64,000 bases of DNA from FEN-1297 sp963787005 (GTDB lineage Bacteria; Bacteroidota; Ignavibacteria; Ignavibacteriales; Ignavibacteriaceae): NCBI GenBank assembly GCA_963787005.1, contig CAWBBX010000091.1, forward strand, positions 1 through 64,000. Direction: 5' to 3'. How positions within the stretch are numbered: position 1 is the first letter of the stretch; each line of letters starts with the position of its first letter. Positions 8,478 to 16,749 of the stretch are shown here, in pieces. The notes under the pieces are model-generated. The model made no database searches. It saw nothing but the letters and a program-made list of their open reading frames with translations, and had not been told where the DNA came from. The position numbers and the translations under genes are program-made.

Positions 8478-9833
8478 ATGGAACTCACAAAAAAAATAAA
8501 TAATAAGTCGGCGGTAATCGGGATTATCGGGCTTGGATATGTCGGCCTGCCTTTGGGACTTGAATTTGCGTCGAAGGGGTTCAAAGTTATCGGCTTCGAT
8601 ATCGACCCTAATAAGATTCCGGTTTTAAATAGAGGGAAATCTTATATAAAACATATAAGCGGCGACAGAATTAAGCAGGCTGTGAAGAGCGGAAAATTTG
8701 CCGCTACTTCAGATTTTTCCAGACTGCCCGAAGCAGACGCAATAATAATATGTGTGCCGACCCCTCTTAACGAACACCGCGAACCGGATATGACTTACAT
8801 AGTGAGTACGGCGGAAGTAATTCAAAAATATCTTAGAAAAGGTCAGCTTGTATCGCTGGAATCGACAACCTATCCCGGCACAACCGACGAAATTCTCCTG
8901 CCCATGTTCGAGGAAGCGCCGCTGGTGCAGGCTTCGAACGGAAAGAAGAAAAGCACTGCGAAGAAATTTAAAGTAGGAAGAGACTTTTTCCTTGCTTTCT
9001 CACCAGAGCGCGAGGATCCAAACAATTTAAATTACAATACGGCTACAATTCCTAAGGTGGTCGGCGGAGTAACTCGCAAATGTCTGGAAGCGGCCGACGC
9101 GCTTTATTCGAGCGTTGTCGTTAAAACCGTACTGGTGTCCTCAACCAGGGCCGCGGAAGCGACGAAGCTTCTTGAGAACATCTACCGCTCTGTGAACATC
9201 GCTCTTGTGAACGAGCTAAAAATGGTCTTCGATAGAATGAGCATCGACGTCTGGGAAGTTATTAATGCAGCCAGCACAAAGCCGTTCGGCTTTCACCCGT
9301 TTTATCCCGGGCCCGGGCTCGGCGGACACTGCATCCCGATCGATCCTTTTTATCTTACCTGGAAAGCTAGAGAGTACGACGTGCACACAAGGTTTATAGA
9401 ACTTGCCGGGGAAGTTAATACTTATATGCCTTATTATGTTGTGGAAAAAACCGGAGAAGTTTTAAATAAATTCAAGAAATCTCTAAAAGGAGCAAAGGTA
9501 TTGATGCTTGGTATCTCCTACAAAAAAGATATTGACGACACTAGGGAATCACCCTCACTTCGCTTGATCGAACTGCTGAAGGAAAAGGGAGCTTCCGTGA
9601 ACTATAACGATCCTTATGTGCCTGTGCTGCCGAAAACACGCAAGTATAATTTCAATTTAAAATCGGTGCCGCTGACTAAAGGAAACCTAGCAAAGTACGA
9701 TCTTGTTCTGCTCAGCACCGACCATACGGACTACGACTACAAGTTTATTGCCGCAAATTCCAAGGTGGTGCTCGATACTCGAAACGCTTTCGAGAAAAAC
9801 GGCGTTTCGAGGAAAAACGTTTATAAGTCGTAA
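8478..9833 (+). CDS. UDP-N-acetylglucosamine/mannosamine dehydrogenase (nucleotide sugar dehydrogenase)
   Basis: NAD-dependent oxidation of a UDP-sugar to the uronic acid, for capsule, O-antigen or exopolysaccharide. 451 residues. N-terminal NAD-binding motif IGLGYVGLPLG (about 17-27), central FFLAFSPERED, and the catalytic cysteine in GPGLGGHCIPIDPFYLTWK. The GGHCIPIDP form favours UDP-HexNAc 6-dehydrogenases (WbpA-like) over UDP-glucose dehydrogenase, but substrate cannot be fixed from sequence. First gene of the nucleotide-sugar cluster running to 15 kb on the same strand. The 287 bp before it contain no ORF or motif that I recognise. Confidence 0.9.
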   Translation: MELTKKINNKSAVIGIIGLGYVGLPLGLEFASKGFKVIGFDIDPNKIPVLNRGKSYIKHISGDRIKQAVKSGKFAATSDFSRLPEADAIIICVPTPLNEHREPDMTYIVSTAEVIQKYLRKGQLVSLESTTYPGTTDEILLPMFEEAPLVQASNGKKKSTAKKFKVGRDFFLAFSPEREDPNNLNYNTATIPKVVGGVTRKCLEAADALYSSVVVKTVLVSSTRAAEATKLLENIYRSVNIALVNELKMVFDRMSIDVWEVINAASTKPFGFHPFYPGPGLGGHCIPIDPFYLTWKAREYDVHTRFIELAGEVNTYMPYYVVEKTGEVLNKFKKSLKGAKVLMLGISYKKDIDDTRESPSLRLIELLKEKGASVNYNDPYVPVLPKTRKYNFNLKSVPLTKGNLAKYDLVLLSTDHTDYDYKFIAANSKVVLDTRNAFEKNGVSRKNVYKS

Positions 9834-9865
9834 TAAATTAATATCTTGCTGCAGATAATCAATTT

Positions 9866-9940
9866 TGTCATTCTGATCCCGGCTTGTCGGGAGAAGAATC
9901 TCAATTATTATGAAGATATTTCGCTTCGCTCAATATGACA
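9866..9940. repeat. MITE-like element with TGTCATTCTGA end
   Basis: Begins TGTCATTCTGAT, contains a CCCGGCTTGTCGGG hairpin and AGAAGAATCTC, and ends CAATATGACA, an eroded inverse of the start. Related copies lie near 46.5, 46.75 and 62.7 kb. It has no coding capacity. Confidence 0.65.
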
Positions 9941-10012
9941 TATTCATCATTTGAATGGCTTCGGTATCAGAGTAAAAAAATTTGAAAATTTTTACAATAA
10001 AAGGTTAAGCGG

Positions 10013-10876
10013 ATGAAAGGCATTATACTTGCCGGCGGTTCCGGCTCCAGACTATATCCTATTACCAAAGTTTACAGCAAACAGCTTGCTTTAATTTACG
10101 ACAAGCCGCTGATCTACTATCCTCTTTCCGTTCTTATGCTCGGCGGAATTAAGGACATCCTGATAATTTCAAACGCGGAAACAATCCCTCTTTATAAGCA
10201 GCTTTTCGGCGACGGATCGCATCTCGGACTCTCTATCGAGTACGCCGTTCAGGACGCGCCAAACGGAATTGCCGAAGCGTTTATCATCGGCGAAAAATTT
10301 ATAGGCGGAAGCGACGTTACTCTCATTCTCGGTGATAACATATTCTACGGATCGTTAACATTTATGTACGGCGCCATAAAGAACAACGAGGGCGCTACGA
10401 TTTTCGGCTACCAGGTCAACGATCCCGAGCGCTACGGTATTGTTGAATTCGATAAAGAAGGCAATGCGCTTTCGATAGAAGAGAAACCCAAGAATCCGAA
10501 ATCGAATTTTGCAGTTCCGGGAATATATATATACAACAGGGATGTTGTAGAGATATCTAAAAACCTTGAACCTTCCGCGCGCGGGGAGCTAGAGATAACC
10601 GACGTTAACAAGGAATACCTGAAGAGAAAGAAATTAAGAGTAGAAAAGATCGGACGCGGGATCGCGTGGCTCGATACCGGAACTCCCGAAGCGCTTCTTA
10701 AAGCTTCTTATTTCTTCGGAGTAATCGAAGAGAGGCAGGGACTGAAGGTCGGCTGCATTGAGGAAATTGCATACAAGATGAATTTCATCGACCGCGAAAA
10801 GTTTACCGGATTGATAAACTCTCTTCCGAAGTCGCAGTACAGAGAATACCTTGAACGCGTCTTAAAAGAAAATTAA
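10013..10876 (+). CDS. rfbA: Glucose-1-phosphate thymidylyltransferase
   Basis: RmlA: dTTP plus glucose-1-phosphate gives dTDP-glucose, the entry step to dTDP-6-deoxysugars. 287 residues, standard length. N-terminal nucleotidyltransferase signature GIILAGGSGSRLYPITK followed by SKQLALIYDKPLIYYPLS; LILGDNIFYG marks the Mg2+ and substrate site; GIAWLDTGTPEAL lies near the C terminus. Neighbour rfbC uses the downstream keto-sugar. I see no rmlB (4,6-dehydratase) in this window, so that step must be encoded elsewhere. Confidence 0.95.
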   Translation: MKGIILAGGSGSRLYPITKVYSKQLALIYDKPLIYYPLSVLMLGGIKDILIISNAETIPLYKQLFGDGSHLGLSIEYAVQDAPNGIAEAFIIGEKFIGGSDVTLILGDNIFYGSLTFMYGAIKNNEGATIFGYQVNDPERYGIVEFDKEGNALSIEEKPKNPKSNFAVPGIYIYNRDVVEISKNLEPSARGELEITDVNKEYLKRKKLRVEKIGRGIAWLDTGTPEALLKASYFFGVIEERQGLKVGCIEEIAYKMNFIDREKFTGLINSLPKSQYREYLERVLKEN

Positions 10877-10903
10877 ACATCAGAACTATACTGGAACCTT
10901 CAA

Positions 10904-10969
10904 GGTTACTCAATATAATGTAGTTACTTAAATAATTGAAAAACCTAATTTGCAACCTTGAAGGTTGCA
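10904..10969. repeat. Two related AACCTTGAAGGTT hairpins
   Basis: AACCTTCAAGGTT (10905-10917) and TGCAACCTTGAAGGTTGCA (10951-10969) are self-complementary and related to each other, in the gap between rfbA and rfbC. They look like REP-type palindromes. An upstream TTA-frame extension of rfbC runs through the second, which argues against the longer start. Confidence 0.55.
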
Positions 10970-10991
10970 CATAAATTGTTTAGAAATTAGC

Positions 10992-11540
10992 ATGAAAGTT
11001 ACCAAAACTGAAATAGGGGATCTTCTTATAATCGAGCCCGACGTTTTCGGAGACGAGCGCGGATATTTTTTTGAATCTTATAATCTTAAAAAATTTGAAG
11101 AGCAGGACCTTCGCCTGAACTTTGTTCAGGATAACATTTCAAAATCTAGAAAGGGAACCGTTAGAGGTCTTCATTACCAGACGGGGAAATCCGCGCAGGG
11201 AAAGATGTGCTTCGTGATTAAAGGAACCGTGCTTGATGTTGCCGTCGATGTCAGGTTCGGGTCGCCTACTTTCGGAAAATACGCTGCCGTGGAATTGTCG
11301 GAAGATAATCATAGGCAGCTGTGGATACCTCCCGGCTTTGCGCACGGGTTTTCCGTACTCTCAGATGAAGCGGTTTTTCAGTATAAGTGTACGAACTTTT
11401 ACGACAAGCCGAGCGAGAGAGCTATCAGGTACGATGACCCGGATTTGAACATTGACTGGAAGGTAAGTGAACCGATAGTTTCCGAGAAAGATTTAAACGC
11501 TTCGGCATTTAAAGACATCGAGCAGGACTTCAAATTTTAA
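10992..11540 (+). CDS. rfbC: dTDP-4-dehydrorhamnose 3,5-epimerase family protein
   Basis: Cupin-fold RmlC family enzyme epimerising dTDP-4-keto-6-deoxyglucose at C3 and C5. 182 residues from the ATG at 10992, matching the family start (KVTKTEIGDLLIIEPDVFGD); the open frame extends upstream to 10965 through a hairpin, which I reject. Motifs: ERGYFFESY, FVQDNISKSRKGTVRGLHYQ with catalytic His, CFVIKGTVLDVAVDVR, PPGFAHGFSVLSD, and the Tyr in YKCTNFYDK. Complete at the C terminus. Confidence 0.92.
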   Translation: MKVTKTEIGDLLIIEPDVFGDERGYFFESYNLKKFEEQDLRLNFVQDNISKSRKGTVRGLHYQTGKSAQGKMCFVIKGTVLDVAVDVRFGSPTFGKYAAVELSEDNHRQLWIPPGFAHGFSVLSDEAVFQYKCTNFYDKPSERAIRYDDPDLNIDWKVSEPIVSEKDLNASAFKDIEQDFKF

Positions 11541-11541
11541 A

Positions 11542-11600
11542 CTCTTTGTGAAACTTCGTGCTGCTTTTATTTCACAAAGTAACACGAAGGAAACACAGAG
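11542..11600. repeat. Imperfect inverted repeat ctttgtg/cacaaag
   Basis: CTTTGTGAAACTTCGTG pairs imperfectly with CACAAAGTAACACGAAG around a short loop. It resembles the simple-sequence inverted repeats elsewhere in the window. It lies between rfbC and the aminotransferase, and an open frame passing through it is not the native start of the latter. Confidence 0.5.
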
Positions 11601-11670
11601 TTACACAACGCATTTTTTCCCTTTCGTTCCATTTCTTCGTAAATTTAAAGCTGAAAATACGGAGTGTACG

Positions 11671-12849
11671 ATGAAAGTCCCATTACTAGACCTCAAACCT
11701 CAATATCAATCATTAAAAAAAGAGCTCGACGAAGCCGTCCTTAATGTGGCGGAATCACAATATTTTATACTCGGTCCCCGGGTAGCAAAACTCGAAAAAG
11801 AACTCGCGGAATATCTCGGATGCAGGCATGCGATCGGCGTTTCATCCGGAACAGACGCGCTTCTTCTGGCTCTTATGGCACTGGATATTAAACCCGGCGA
11901 CGAAGTAATCGTCCCTACTTACTCGTTCTTCGCTACCGCCGGAGTCGTTTCCAGAATGAACGCGACTCCCGTGTTTGCGGATATAGATCCGGTTACGTTC
12001 AACATAAATCCTGTTGAAATAGAAAAAAAGATAACGAGAAAAACAAAAGCGATAATCCCGGTTCATCTATACGGACAAAGCTGCGAGATGGACGAAATAA
12101 TGAAGATTGCCGGAAAGCATAATCTTTACGTGATAGAAGACGCCGCGCAGGCGATAGGCGTGCATTACAAGGACGGAAAATCCGTAGGTACAATCGGGCA
12201 CATCGGATGCTTCTCTTTCTTCCCTAGCAAAAATCTCGGATGCTTCGGCGACGGCGGACTTGTAACAACTAACGACGACGATCTTGCCGCAATGCTCACG
12301 ATAAAAAGAGTGCACGGCGGAGAGCCCAAATATTATCACAAGGTAATCGGAGGAAATTTCAGGATCGACGCCCTGCAGGCCGCGGTACTTTCCGTAAAGC
12401 TGCCTCATCTAAATTCGTGGTCGGAAAAGAGAAGACAGAACGCAGCGCTTTATACAAAGCTGTTTACAGAAGCCGGGCTTTCGTCAGGTGAAGGCGCGAC
12501 CGGGTTCAGCGATAAAAATAAAGTACTTCTTCCTAAAGCTGTGTATAAAAACTCCGGCGCGGATGTAACTCCGTTTAACTATCATATTTATAATCAGTAT
12601 ATTATCAGAGTTCAAAACCGCGACGGGCTGCGCGAATTTCTGGGAAAGAACGAAATCGCTACTGAAATTTATTATCCCGTTTCATTCCACGAACAGGAAT
12701 GTTTCCTGGAACTCGGCTATAAAAAAGGTGATTTCCCGGTAGCGGAGAAAGTAGAAAGTACTTCTTTGGCTCTTCCGATTTACCCGGAACTAAGCGATGA
12801 TCAAATTAAGTTAGTCGTTTCAAAAATAGGCGAGTTTATTAATTTATAA
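11671..12849 (+). CDS. DegT/DnrJ/EryC1/StrS family sugar aminotransferase
   Basis: PLP-dependent enzyme transferring an amino group to a nucleotide keto-sugar. 393 residues from the ATG at 11671, preceded by GGAGTG; the reading frame is open from 11548 but the family starts at KVPLLDLKPQY. GVSSGTDALLLALMAL (PLP phosphate site), VIPVHLYGQ, VIEDAAQAIGVHY, and the Schiff-base lysine in FFPSKNLGCFGDGG. C-terminal NRDGLREFLGKNEIATEIYYPV is typical. With RmlA and an RmlC-type epimerase beside it, the product could be a 3-amino-3,6-dideoxyhexose, but no dedicated isomerase is visible, so the substrate is open. Confidence 0.92.
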   Translation: MKVPLLDLKPQYQSLKKELDEAVLNVAESQYFILGPRVAKLEKELAEYLGCRHAIGVSSGTDALLLALMALDIKPGDEVIVPTYSFFATAGVVSRMNATPVFADIDPVTFNINPVEIEKKITRKTKAIIPVHLYGQSCEMDEIMKIAGKHNLYVIEDAAQAIGVHYKDGKSVGTIGHIGCFSFFPSKNLGCFGDGGLVTTNDDDLAAMLTIKRVHGGEPKYYHKVIGGNFRIDALQAAVLSVKLPHLNSWSEKRRQNAALYTKLFTEAGLSSGEGATGFSDKNKVLLPKAVYKNSGADVTPFNYHIYNQYIIRVQNRDGLREFLGKNEIATEIYYPVSFHEQECFLELGYKKGDFPVAEKVESTSLALPIYPELSDDQIKLVVSKIGEFINL

Positions 12850-12871
12850 TGAAGAAAATCGGTGCTGATTT

Positions 12872-13843
12872 ATGTCGGATAATTCTCAATATAAAAACAA
12901 AAAAATATACATAGCCGGACACAAAGGGATGGTCGGTTCCGCCGTGATGAGAAATCTGCAGCAGGGTGGATATACGAATATTCTTACCAGAAGTTTTTCG
13001 GAGCTGGACCTGATGCGCCAGGCGAAGGTAGAAGAATTTTTTGAATCGGAGAAACCCGACGTTGTGGTTATTGCAGCGGCCAAGGTCGGAGGCATTTTAG
13101 CTAACAATACTTACAGGGCGGAATTCATTTACGATAACCTGATGATAGAATCGAACGTAATAAATTCCGCTTACAAAAGCGGTACGGAAAAGCTTGTCTT
13201 CCTCGGAAGTTCTTGTATTTACCCGAAGCTCGCTCCGCAGCCGTTAAAAGAAGAATATCTTCTTTCCGATTACCTTGAGTTTACAAACGAACCTTACGCT
13301 GTTGCAAAGATAGCCGGAATCAAGCTCTGCGAAAATTATTACAGGCAGTACGGCGCTAATTTTTATTCTGCCATGCCGACGAACCTTTATGGTCCCTTCG
13401 ATAATTTTAATTTGCAGACTTCACATGTACTGCCGGCGCTTATCAGAAAATTCCACGAAGCAAAGGCGAATAAAAAAGACGAAGTTACTATATGGGGTTC
13501 GGGGAAGCCGAAGCGAGAATTTCTTTATGTGGAAGACCTGGCGGGGGCGATAACGTTCCTCATCGAAAATACAGACGCGAAAGATCTTTACGAAAACGGT
13601 ATCTCGCAGATAAATATCGGAACAGGTGAAGATCTCACGATCAGCGAGCTGGCTTTAGTTATATCCGATGTGGTAGACTTTGAAGGAAAGACTGTATACG
13701 ATTCATCGAAGCCCGACGGAACGCCGCGAAAGCTTATGGACGTTTCGAGAATTCATTCACTCGGGTGGAAGCACAAAACATCGCTCAAAGAAGGAATCAA
13801 AAGAACCTACACTTGGTATCTGGAAAATTTTGTAGAAAAATAA
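12872..13843 (+). CDS. fcl: GDP-L-fucose synthase
   Basis: Epimerase/reductase converting GDP-4-keto-6-deoxymannose to GDP-L-fucose. 323 residues. NADP-binding IAGHKGMVGSAVMR near the N terminus, VVIAAAKVGGI, the catalytic serine in FLGSSCIYPKLAPQPL, YAVAKIAG with the Tyr-x3-Lys pair, and FLYVEDLAGAI. Lies 15 bp before gmd, which makes its substrate, so the two form a translational unit and together give the complete path from GDP-mannose to GDP-fucose. Confidence 0.94.
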   Translation: MSDNSQYKNKKIYIAGHKGMVGSAVMRNLQQGGYTNILTRSFSELDLMRQAKVEEFFESEKPDVVVIAAAKVGGILANNTYRAEFIYDNLMIESNVINSAYKSGTEKLVFLGSSCIYPKLAPQPLKEEYLLSDYLEFTNEPYAVAKIAGIKLCENYYRQYGANFYSAMPTNLYGPFDNFNLQTSHVLPALIRKFHEAKANKKDEVTIWGSGKPKREFLYVEDLAGAITFLIENTDAKDLYENGISQINIGTGEDLTISELALVISDVVDFEGKTVYDSSKPDGTPRKLMDVSRIHSLGWKHKTSLKEGIKRTYTWYLENFVEK

Positions 13844-13858
13844 ATTTCAGAGGTAAAA

Positions 13859-14986
13859 TTGAAAAAAGCTCTTATTACCGGTATAACCGGGCAGGACGGC
13901 AGCTATCTCACCGAGATACTTCTTGAAAAAGGATACGAGGTACACGGCATTATCAGAAGAAGCAGTTCATTCAACACCGGCCGCATAGATCATCTTTACA
14001 ACGATAAAAACATTCTTAATAAGAAAATGTTCCTGCACTACGGCGACCTGGTGGACACAAGCAACCTCAACCGTCTTCTTGAAAAAATTGAACCGGATGA
14101 AATTTACAATCTAGCGGCGCAGAGTCACGTTAAAGTTTCCTTTGAAGTTCCCGATTACACCGCGCAGGTAGACGCACTCGGTACATTGAGGTTTCTCGAC
14201 GCCATAAGGGAAGTGGGATTAAGACAGGTGAAGTTTTACCAGGCATCCACAAGCGAGCTCTTCGGAAAAGTACAGGAGATACCTCAGTCGGAGAAAACAC
14301 CGTTCTATCCGCGCTCGCCTTACGGCGTGGCGAAGCTCTACGGTTACTGGATAATCGTAAATTACCGCGAAGCTTATAACATTTTTGCGTGCAACGGAAT
14401 TCTTTTTAACCACGAGTCGCCGAGAAGAGGGGAAACTTTCGTAACACGAAAAATAACAAGAGCCGCTTCGCGCATATCGGCGGGAATACAGAAAAATTTG
14501 CTGCTCGGAAATCTTGATGCTAAAAGAGACTGGGGCCTCGCTTCCGAATACTGCGAGGGAATGTGGAGAATTCTTCAGTCCGATAAAGCAGGCGATTACG
14601 TGCTCGCCACGGGAGAAACCCACACCGTAAGAGAATTTACCGAGCTTACTTTCAAGGCGCTGGGAATTGATCTCGAATGGAAAGGAAATGGTCCCGACGA
14701 GAAAGGCTTCATTAAGAAAATTGATTTTGATATAGCAAAGAAGTTGATATCTTATAATTCCGCAGATGGTGCTTATAAACTCGACTTCGACAAGAACCTG
14801 AAAGAAGGTGCTGCCGTTATCGCCGTCGATCCAAATTACTACAGGCCCACCGAAGTTGACATGCTGATCGGCGATCCTTCAAAAGCTGAGAAGGAGCTCG
14901 GCTGGAAAGCTGAAACAAAATTTAAGGATCTTGTTACGCTGATGATTAAATCGGATATGGCGAAGGTTCTGCAGAGAGGATTTTAG
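13859..14986 (+). CDS. gmd: GDP-mannose 4,6-dehydratase
   Basis: SDR-family enzyme producing GDP-4-keto-6-deoxy-D-mannose. 375 residues. The start is TTG at 13859 with AGAGGT 4-9 bp upstream; it reads KKALITGITGQDGSYLTEIL, the expected N terminus. Further motifs: HGIIRRSSSFNTGRI (NADP contact), YNLAAQSHVKVSF, FYQASTSELFGKV, YGVAKLYGYWI and FNHESPRRGETFVTRKI. C-terminal YYRPTEVDMLIGDPSKA is complete. Last gene of the sugar cluster. The 237 bp that follow hold no gene. Confidence 0.95.
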   Translation: MKKALITGITGQDGSYLTEILLEKGYEVHGIIRRSSSFNTGRIDHLYNDKNILNKKMFLHYGDLVDTSNLNRLLEKIEPDEIYNLAAQSHVKVSFEVPDYTAQVDALGTLRFLDAIREVGLRQVKFYQASTSELFGKVQEIPQSEKTPFYPRSPYGVAKLYGYWIIVNYREAYNIFACNGILFNHESPRRGETFVTRKITRAASRISAGIQKNLLLGNLDAKRDWGLASEYCEGMWRILQSDKAGDYVLATGETHTVREFTELTFKALGIDLEWKGNGPDEKGFIKKIDFDIAKKLISYNSADGAYKLDFDKNLKEGAAVIAVDPNYYRPTEVDMLIGDPSKAEKELGWKAETKFKDLVTLMIKSDMAKVLQRGF

Positions 14987-15223
14987 CCGGTCTGTTAAAC
15001 GGTATATACAAGTTTATCCGATATCAGCAGCCCGTCGTTATTATTCCCGCCGGTACATTAGCACGCAGGACAATTATGTAAGCGTAGTGTTAATTTTATC
15101 TAATTCGTGAAGCCAGGCCGTCATACTGCCGGAGAAATGCTGTGTAGAAATAATCCTTACCGCTTTTGTGATAAGCCCAAATTAGGTTTAAATTGGATTG
15201 TCTCTTAATTTTCTTTGGGAAAA

Positions 15224-16702
15224 ATGATGAGATCAATCATTAAAACTGTGCTCTTAATTGCTGTTTTTCAATCATTTATATTCGCCCAGCAAGATCAGGG
15301 AAGAAAATACAACGCCTACTCGGGTACAATGGTTCTTACCGTGCAAGGAGGACCAACTTTTGGCCAAACGGATTACTCGGGATTAAAGCCCGATTATTTC
15401 GGAGGAGCCTCGCTTGAATATTTCCTGCCGACTTACACCAAAAGTTCTTTCGGTATCAGATTGTTCGGCGGCGGCGGTTATATTTCCGGTAAAGACGTTA
15501 CTATGGTTCCCGCCGAATTCAGAACAAAATTAAGTTTTGCGGGAGGCGGAATTGTTTATGCCCTTTCTTTGGGCGATGACGTTTTTCCCTATCTGTTCGC
15601 CGGCGCTTCTTATCTCCGCTTCGATCCTTACGGGAACAACGGAGTAAAACTGCCTAATAACGAAGCCGGAGTTTATAAAAAGTCCGAGATCAATTATAAT
15701 GGCGAAATCGGATTTAGAATAATGCTTACAAGCAATCTCAGCTTTAACTTGAGCGGGGGAGTCCAGCTCAGTCCTAACGATTATTTAGACGATAAATCTC
15801 TCGGAACAAATAATGACATGTTTTATTATGCCGCGGCGGGATTCTCATTTTCATTCTTTGCGGATGAAGATTCAGACGGCGACGGCGTAATTGATAAGAA
15901 AGATATGTGCCCCGATACGCCGGAGGGTATAAAAGTAGATAAGAACGGCTGCCCGCTGGATTCGGATAATGACGGAGTACCTGACTACAAGGATAAATGC
16001 CCCAACACTCCGCGCGGCGTACAGGTGAATCAAAACGGCTGCCCGCTGGATTCGGACAACGACGGCGTGCCCGACTATAAAGATATCTGTCCCGATACAC
16101 CGCAGGGCGTTAAAGTTGATGACCTTGGCTGTCCGCTCGATTCGGACGGCGACGGTGTTCCGGATTATATTGATAAATGTCCTGACACTCCGGCCGGAGT
16201 AAAAGTAGATAACGAGGGATGCCCCGTTGATTCTGATCTCGACGGAGTTCCCGATTATAAAGATAAATGCCCCGGTACTCCCGCGGGAACAAAAGTAGAT
16301 TCAGACGGCTGCCCTCAAATAAATAAGGCTCCTTTAACCGAAGGAAAAACTCACGAAGTAAACAAGCTGGTATTGAACGCTTCAACCGGGTTCGGCTCGG
16401 GCAGCTCTTCGCTTCTTCCTTCAGCGTATTCCGATCTTGATATGATTGCGAATGTAATGCGGCAAAATCCGGACAGCAGATGGAAGATAGTGGGATATAC
16501 GGATAACGTCGGCTCCGAGGCGGCAAACGAAAAGCTGTCATATTTAAGAGCCAGATCAGTACTTCAATATTTTTTGTCGAAGGGTTTGGGTGGGGATAGA
16601 TTTCAGGTGAGCGGACTCGGTGAAAAATATCCGGTAGCACCAAACTCAACCGCGGCCGGCCGCGCTAAGAACAGAAGAGTGGAGATCATCAGAATTAAAT
16701 AA
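15224..16702 (+). CDS. OmpA-family outer membrane protein with thrombospondin type 3 repeats
   Basis: About 492 residues. Signal peptide (about 1-22, ending IFAQ), an N-terminal beta-barrel-like region to about 215, then five or six acidic repeats of the type DSDNDGVPDYKDKCPNTPRG (about 215-365), which bind calcium and stiffen the linker. The C-terminal OmpA peptidoglycan-binding domain contains WKIVGYTDNVGSEAANEKLS and RAKNRRVEIIRIK. It tethers the outer membrane to the cell wall. The frame opens with TTG at 15215; the ATGs at 15224 and 15227, after GGGA, are the likely start. The repeat-rich core produces long but meaningless antisense frames. Confidence 0.92.
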   Translation: MMRSIIKTVLLIAVFQSFIFAQQDQGRKYNAYSGTMVLTVQGGPTFGQTDYSGLKPDYFGGASLEYFLPTYTKSSFGIRLFGGGGYISGKDVTMVPAEFRTKLSFAGGGIVYALSLGDDVFPYLFAGASYLRFDPYGNNGVKLPNNEAGVYKKSEINYNGEIGFRIMLTSNLSFNLSGGVQLSPNDYLDDKSLGTNNDMFYYAAAGFSFSFFADEDSDGDGVIDKKDMCPDTPEGIKVDKNGCPLDSDNDGVPDYKDKCPNTPRGVQVNQNGCPLDSDNDGVPDYKDICPDTPQGVKVDDLGCPLDSDGDGVPDYIDKCPDTPAGVKVDNEGCPVDSDLDGVPDYKDKCPGTPAGTKVDSDGCPQINKAPLTEGKTHEVNKLVLNASTGFGSGSSSLLPSAYSDLDMIANVMRQNPDSRWKIVGYTDNVGSEAANEKLSYLRARSVLQYFLSKGLGGDRFQVSGLGEKYPVAPNSTAAGRAKNRRVEIIRIK

Positions 16703-16749
16703 GAAGAAAAGACTTTTAATTTTTCCCAAAAAATAAAAATGAGGTAATC

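Noticed and set aside
10965..10991. N-terminal extension of rfbC
   Set aside because: Derived from a palindromic repeat; the conserved protein begins at ATG 10992.
11548..11670. N-terminal extension of the DegT aminotransferase
   Set aside because: It runs through a dispersed inverted repeat and has no family similarity; ATG 11671 has GGAGTG upstream.
15000..15223. tRNA or small RNA gene between gmd and the OmpA gene
   Set aside because: No cloverleaf, T-loop sequence or strong terminator could be found.
16110..16649. 179-codon antisense frame in the OmpA gene
   Set aside because: Produced by the periodic calcium-binding repeats, which keep the opposite frame free of stops.
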